NCBI GenBank assembly: GCA_964467785.1
Contig: CAYXVB010000123.1
Location: forward strand, 1 to 10,781
Direction: 5' to 3'
Origin: CAYXVB01 sp964467785
GTDB taxonomy: Bacteria; Bdellovibrionota; UBA1018
DNA: 10,781 nucleotides
The notes below the pieces were generated by a model, which ran no database searches, was not told the DNA's origin, and saw only the letters and a list, made by a program, of their open reading frames with translations. The translations under genes were made by a program, and so were the position numbers. Positions within the stretch are counted from its first letter, which is position 1. Each line of letters starts with the position of its first letter. This document shows positions 6,846 through 10,781 of this stretch, piece by piece.

Positions 6846-7032
6846 AGGATATCATGCATAACGGTTCAGACTCCTCGGGGCAAGTTCCTTAACTTTTGCA
6901 AGAGCGTAAGACCGGGGGTTAACTGCCCGTCCTGACTAGAAAAATGACAGGCATGTCCAAATAGTGGATGCTATCGCTCAATTTTTGGTCAGCTCTCACC
7001 GATAGGTTGTCCAGAGAAGAGGACACGCGAAC
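6846..7032. promoter_or_regulatory. Divergent promoter region between desulfurase-thiI operon and sigma-54 activator
   Basis: These 187 non-coding bases must contain promoters for both directions. A plus-strand candidate is ATGACA (6944-6949) with GATGCT 17 bases on; another is TTGCAA (6896-6901) with TTAACT 17 bases on. Toward the minus strand TTGCCC (6883 to 6878) lies 17 bases from TATGCA (6860 to 6855). All are weak matches. Possible operator-like symmetry: GACAGGCATGTC (6946-6957, 10 of 12 symmetric) and CTATCG/CGATAG (6971-6976 and 7000-7005). AAGAGGA (7017-7023) is the Shine-Dalgarno of the activator gene, 9 bases from its ATG. I see no convincing sigma-54 (-24/-12) site. Confidence 0.35.
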
Positions 7033-8610
<1,578 letters not shown>

Positions 8611-8622
8611 GTAGAAGTTTGA

Positions 8623-8642
8623 TGTAGGGCGCGAACCCTACA
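8623..8642 (+). other. Perfect 7-bp hairpin just downstream of the activator gene
   Basis: TGTAGGG (8623-8629) and CCCTACA (8636-8642) form a perfect stem with a 6-base loop (CGCGAA), starting 13 bases after the TGA. There is no T tract on either side, so it is not itself an intrinsic terminator. It may protect the 3' end of the mRNA or be a protein-binding site. Confidence 0.5.
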
Positions 8643-8662
8643 AATGCAGGCGATTCTTTGAC

Positions 8663-8704
8663 CGCCGCCTCGGTGCACCGCCGGGGCGGCGTTCTTATTT
8701 TGTT
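8663..8704 (+). terminator. Intrinsic terminator of the sigma-54 activator gene
   Basis: CGCCGCC (8663-8669) pairs with GGCGGCG (8685-8691). The stem can be extended inward by five more pairs (two G-U) to a GCACC loop at 8675-8679, giving about 12 pairs. A T-rich tail, TTCTTATTTTGTT, follows at 8692-8704. This is a strong rho-independent terminator for the plus strand. The tail runs into the stop codon of the converging SDR gene; the minus strand has no matching T tract. Confidence 0.85.
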
Positions 8705-9683
8705 AGATTCGTCCTTCGCTTTTCAGCCACTCGAGGCAGTCCTCGAGCATTTGATCGAGCGGCCTCGATACGTATCCGAGCTCGGAGCGGGCCCTTGCCC
8801 GGTCGGCCAGAGGGATGTCATCGGTGTCATGGATCAGACTGAGCAGCTCGGGCGTCAGCAAGGGCTTGCGGTGCGTGAGCGTGGCGAAAGCGGTCATGGC
8901 GTGCGCCACCGGTTTGAGGACCCATGACGGCGTGGCCCTTCGGGGTTCTCGAACGCCCAGCAGTCGGCTGATTTTTTGCGACATCTCAAGCCAGGTCGTA
9001 TGCGTTCCTCCCAGAACGTAATGAGAGCCTGGGGAGCCGCGCTCATAGGCTTGAAGATGGGCGCGGGCCACGTCCTCCGCATGGCAGAAGGCGATGCTCC
9101 CGGGAAAGACCGCCTTGATTGGGCTGTGCTTCAGCTGCCTGAAAATCTCGGAGTAACTGTTGTAGTCATAGGGCCCGACCACGATGATCGGATGCAGGGT
9201 GACGGTGTTCAGCCCGAATTCAGCGGCTTCCTGCACCTCGATTTCCGCAAGTCTTTTGGTCTTGATATAGGGCTCGTCGATCTTCTCCGCGCCCTCGCGA
9301 TCGGTGTCCTGAAAGGGTAGGGTCGCTCCGGTGGATGTGAAGATGAATCTTTTAATATCCTTTTTGAGCGCCGCCATGACTAGATTTCGCGTTGCGAGGA
9401 CGTTGTCCTTGCGCTGGGTCGCTGCCTCTTTGGACCAGTGGGAGGTGTTGCCGGCGATATGGAATACCGCGTCCAGTTGATCCGGTAGCGCTTTTAAGAC
9501 GGAGTCGGCGTCATGTAGGTTGACTTCGACAGGATGGACGTCGCATCCGTTTAGCTTGGAGAGGTCGGATGACTTGCGGTGAAGCACCGTGATGTCCCAG
9601 TCGCCTTCTTTTTCCAGGACGGAAACCAGGTTTCTTCCCACGCAGCCGGTCGCACCGGTAACGCACGCTCTTTTTGTCTTCAT
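8703..9683 (-). CDS. Extended short-chain dehydrogenase / NAD(P)-dependent epimerase-reductase
   Basis: The product has 326 residues. The N-terminal Rossmann fold has T9-G-A-T-G-C-V-G16 (TGxxGxxG), VEVNLHDAD (acidic residue near the adenine) and VFHIAGNTSHW. Catalytic residues of the extended SDR class are S117/T118 (FTSTGA) and Y139-x3-K143 (EPYIKTK). FCHAEDVARAHLQAYERG (199-216) and HYVLGG (221-226) are typical of the dihydroflavonol-4-reductase / 3-beta-HSD / HpnA-like branch. The substrate is probably a nucleotide sugar or a hydroxy/keto metabolite and cannot be read from sequence. The start at 9683 is chosen because it makes an ATGA overlap with the stop of the upstream PP-loop gene and has AGGAGG 10 bases ahead; the in-frame ATG at 9692 is only one base from that AGGAGG. 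Upstream extension of the frame to 10361 is only a shadow of the PP-loop gene. Confidence 0.88.
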   Translation of the reverse strand: MKTKRACVTGATGCVGRNLVSVLEKEGDWDITVLHRKSSDLSKLNGCDVHPVEVNLHDADSVLKALPDQLDAVFHIAGNTSHWSKEAATQRKDNVLATRNLVMAALKKDIKRFIFTSTGATLPFQDTDREGAEKIDEPYIKTKRLAEIEVQEAAEFGLNTVTLHPIIVVGPYDYNSYSEIFRQLKHSPIKAVFPGSIAFCHAEDVARAHLQAYERGSPGSHYVLGGTHTTWLEMSQKISRLLGVREPRRATPSWVLKPVAHAMTAFATLTHRKPLLTPELLSLIHDTDDIPLADRARARSELGYVSRPLDQMLEDCLEWLKSEGRI

Positions 9684-10696
9684 GTCTTGCATACCTCCTG
9701 AAGTTGTAGTCCGAGACGATCGAGCACCTTGATGAGGTCCGCGGTCAGGAATCCCCGGCGCGTCGCAAATTCCAGGAGCTCGAAAAGATGCAGCCAGGTC
9801 CGTCGATCCGCCTTTCCTTCGCGGATCATCTGCGCGAACTCGGGCTCGAAGCTGCTGTAGCCCAGATTCTTGATATCGAGCACGGACATGGCGAGGATCA
9901 GCCCACTGTTGGAACGGACAGGGCTGTCGGTTCCGCGCGGGAGCAGACCCAGGCGTTGGACCTCGGACCGAACGTGCTGTTCGGAAGGTCGCCAGATCGC
10001 CAACGGAAAAACCGTGGGAGGACTGCCGGAAATGGAATGTTCGAAGCAGCCGGGATCCCCGGAGTCCTCCTTGCCGATGATCAATCGCACCTGAGACCAG
10101 GATAGCCCGCCAATTACGAACGGAATGGAGAAGCTCGTGGCTATTCTTCGACCGATCTCGAAAATCAGCTCGCCGTCGGCGAAGTCGATGACACCGTAGC
10201 CGCCGCGTCCGTTGAGTTCCAAAAAGGCTTTGCGCAGGACTTTGCGGAATTCGGGTATGCAAGAGCTCGCCATGAGCAGATCCGTCTCGGTTTTGCGCGC
10301 GATGAAACGCGCGCCTTCGATCGCGGAAGGACTGCTGAAGCCGTTGTCCACCATGAGACAAAGGGTCCGGTGCTCCGGAAAGTCGGTACGCAGCCGCTGG
10401 AGCATGTAAGCGCTGTCTTTCCCTCCGCTCAGCATGAGCAGGGAGTCAAAAGCTCCTTTGGAGCGCTCCCGCATCCGTGTCTCAAAAGCCGCGACGGCCT
10501 CGGCGCTGGCCTGGCCTTGATCGCCAATGTCATGCGAAGCGACGTATTCGCGGCAGGCGCGGCAGAGGCCATCCTCGAGCGGGCCGTGCTTTATCGAAAG
10601 GATGCATCTCCTGCAGCGCGGGCTGAGGCGAATGAATTGCCTTGCGAGAGGCCATCCGAAGCGGTCGTATAGATCGAATAGCATCTCGGTGCGCAT
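9680..10696 (-). CDS. PP-loop ATPase resembling N-acetyl sugar amidotransferase
   Basis: The product has 338 residues. Near the N terminus two CxxC pairs, C28-x2-C31 and C45-x2-C48 with a GLC segment between, look like the small zinc-binding motif at the start of WbpG/PseA-type sugar amidotransferases. The ATP-pyrophosphatase PP-loop is S90-G-G-K-D-S95 in LLMLSGGKDSAYML, followed by LCLMVDNGF (112-120) and IPFVIGGLSWSQV (191-203). PP-loop enzymes adenylate an oxygen and replace it with N or S; here amidation of a sugar is the best guess, given the SDR gene that follows with an ATGA overlap. No glutaminase (HisH-like) partner is in the window, so thiolation or another adenylation-dependent step is possible. 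The start at ATG 10696 has AGGAG 6 bases upstream; a GTG at 10717 would add 7 residues but lacks such a site. Confidence 0.72.
   Translation of the reverse strand: MRTEMLFDLYDRFGWPLARQFIRLSPRCRRCILSIKHGPLEDGLCRACREYVASHDIGDQGQASAEAVAAFETRMRERSKGAFDSLLMLSGGKDSAYMLQRLRTDFPEHRTLCLMVDNGFSSPSAIEGARFIARKTETDLLMASSCIPEFRKVLRKAFLELNGRGGYGVIDFADGELIFEIGRRIATSFSIPFVIGGLSWSQVRLIIGKEDSGDPGCFEHSISGSPPTVFPLAIWRPSEQHVRSEVQRLGLLPRGTDSPVRSNSGLILAMSVLDIKNLGYSSFEPEFAQMIREGKADRRTWLHLFELLEFATRRGFLTADLIKVLDRLGLQLQEVCKT
9694..9699 (-). promoter_or_regulatory. Ribosome binding site of the SDR gene inside the PP-loop gene
   Basis: AGGAGG on the minus strand lies within the last codons of the PP-loop gene, 10 bases before the ATG at 9683. 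It allows independent initiation as well as coupled re-initiation at the ATGA overlap. Confidence 0.65.
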
Positions 10697-10702
10697 CGCT
10701 CT

Positions 10703-10707
10703 CTCCT
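10703..10707 (-). promoter_or_regulatory. Ribosome binding site of the PP-loop gene
   Basis: AGGAG on the minus strand, 6 bases before the ATG at 10696, decides that start over the GTG at 10717, which overlaps the region upstream of this site. Confidence 0.65.
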
Positions 10708-10717
10708 GGGTGGCCAC

Positions 10718-10781
10718 GAATATAAATAAAATTAATGTAATTTGTTAGCCTCATTTTTGGATTTTTTCCTGCTGGTCGTCC
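10718..10781 (-). promoter_or_regulatory. AT-rich promoter region upstream of the PP-loop/SDR operon
   Basis: The last 64 bases are non-coding as far as seen and very AT-rich (about 10718-10760). On the minus strand TATATT precedes the gene by about 25 bases and could be a -10 element; the matching -35 position (TAACAA, 17 bases upstream) is poor. The call rests on composition and position. Confidence 0.3.

Noticed and set aside
6491..6859. Minus-strand frame starting at ATG 6859 with GAGGAG 11 bases upstream
   Set aside because: It has better SD spacing than the desulfurase start but is out of frame with it and codes a low-complexity product. The desulfurase N terminus (FFDTASTT) is correct from 6845.
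6888..6924. TTAACT direct repeat 30 bases apart
   Set aside because: Two copies of a 6-mer are expected by chance in such a region, and nothing else supports a regulator site.
6372..6935. 187-codon plus-strand frame opposite the cysteine desulfurase gene
   Set aside because: It is antisense to conserved desulfurase motifs and has no recognisable domain.
9693..10361. N-terminal extension of the SDR frame to 552 residues
   Set aside because: The added part is a shifted reading of the PP-loop gene. The TGxxGxxG motif, ATGA overlap and AGGAGG place the true start at 9683.

Overview
The window is about 10.8 kb of densely coding, GC-rich chromosome, probably from a didermal (Gram-negative) bacterium. 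Support for that is a membrane-anchored TlpA-type thioredoxin, an ECF sigma / zinc-finger anti-sigma pair, a sigma-54 activator and a protein with a signal peptide. The gene styles (rhodanese-less ThiI with its own cysteine desulfurase, a free-standing HNH protein) suggest a Bdellovibrionota- or deltaproteobacteria-like lineage. That placement is inference only. No tRNA, rRNA, CRISPR array, insertion sequence or phage gene is visible.

Left part, 1-3652. The tail of an unidentified gene is followed by an exported protein of unknown function with four cysteines (216-1436, +). Facing it is a compact three-gene minus-strand operon: HNH nuclease (3652 to 3056), divergent ECF sigma factor (3059 to 2490) and membrane-spanning zinc-finger anti-sigma factor (2493 to 1465). 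Each junction is a 4-base start/stop overlap (GTGA, then ATGA). The HNH gene has a consensus TATAAT placed so close to its ATG that a leaderless transcript is likely.

Middle, 3653-6845. A short AT-rich divergent region separates the HNH operon from a TlpA-like membrane-anchored thioredoxin (3779-4360, +). The thioredoxin gene overlaps by 39 bases, tail to tail, the end of a minus-strand operon of cysteine desulfurase (6845 to 5559) and thiI (5557 to 4322). These two probably form a sulfur relay for 4-thiouridine in tRNA: the desulfurase supplies persulfide sulfur to a ThiI that lacks the rhodanese domain.

Right part, 6846-10781. A divergent 187-base region leads to a sigma-54-dependent activator (7033-8610, +) with an N-terminal PocR/GAF-like sensor segment instead of a receiver domain. 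It ends in a strong intrinsic terminator. Converging on it is a two-gene minus-strand operon joined by an ATGA overlap: a PP-loop ATPase with two N-terminal CxxC pairs, resembling N-acetyl sugar amidotransferases (10696 to 9680), and an extended SDR / NAD(P)-dependent epimerase-reductase (9683 to 8703). The pair suggests sugar or surface-glycan (or small-molecule) biosynthesis. The AT-rich last 64 bases upstream of it probably hold its promoter.

Nothing here is a clearly new defence or mobile system. The least ordinary items are the HNH-sigma-anti-sigma operon, the PP-loop/SDR pair and the unknown four-cysteine exported protein.
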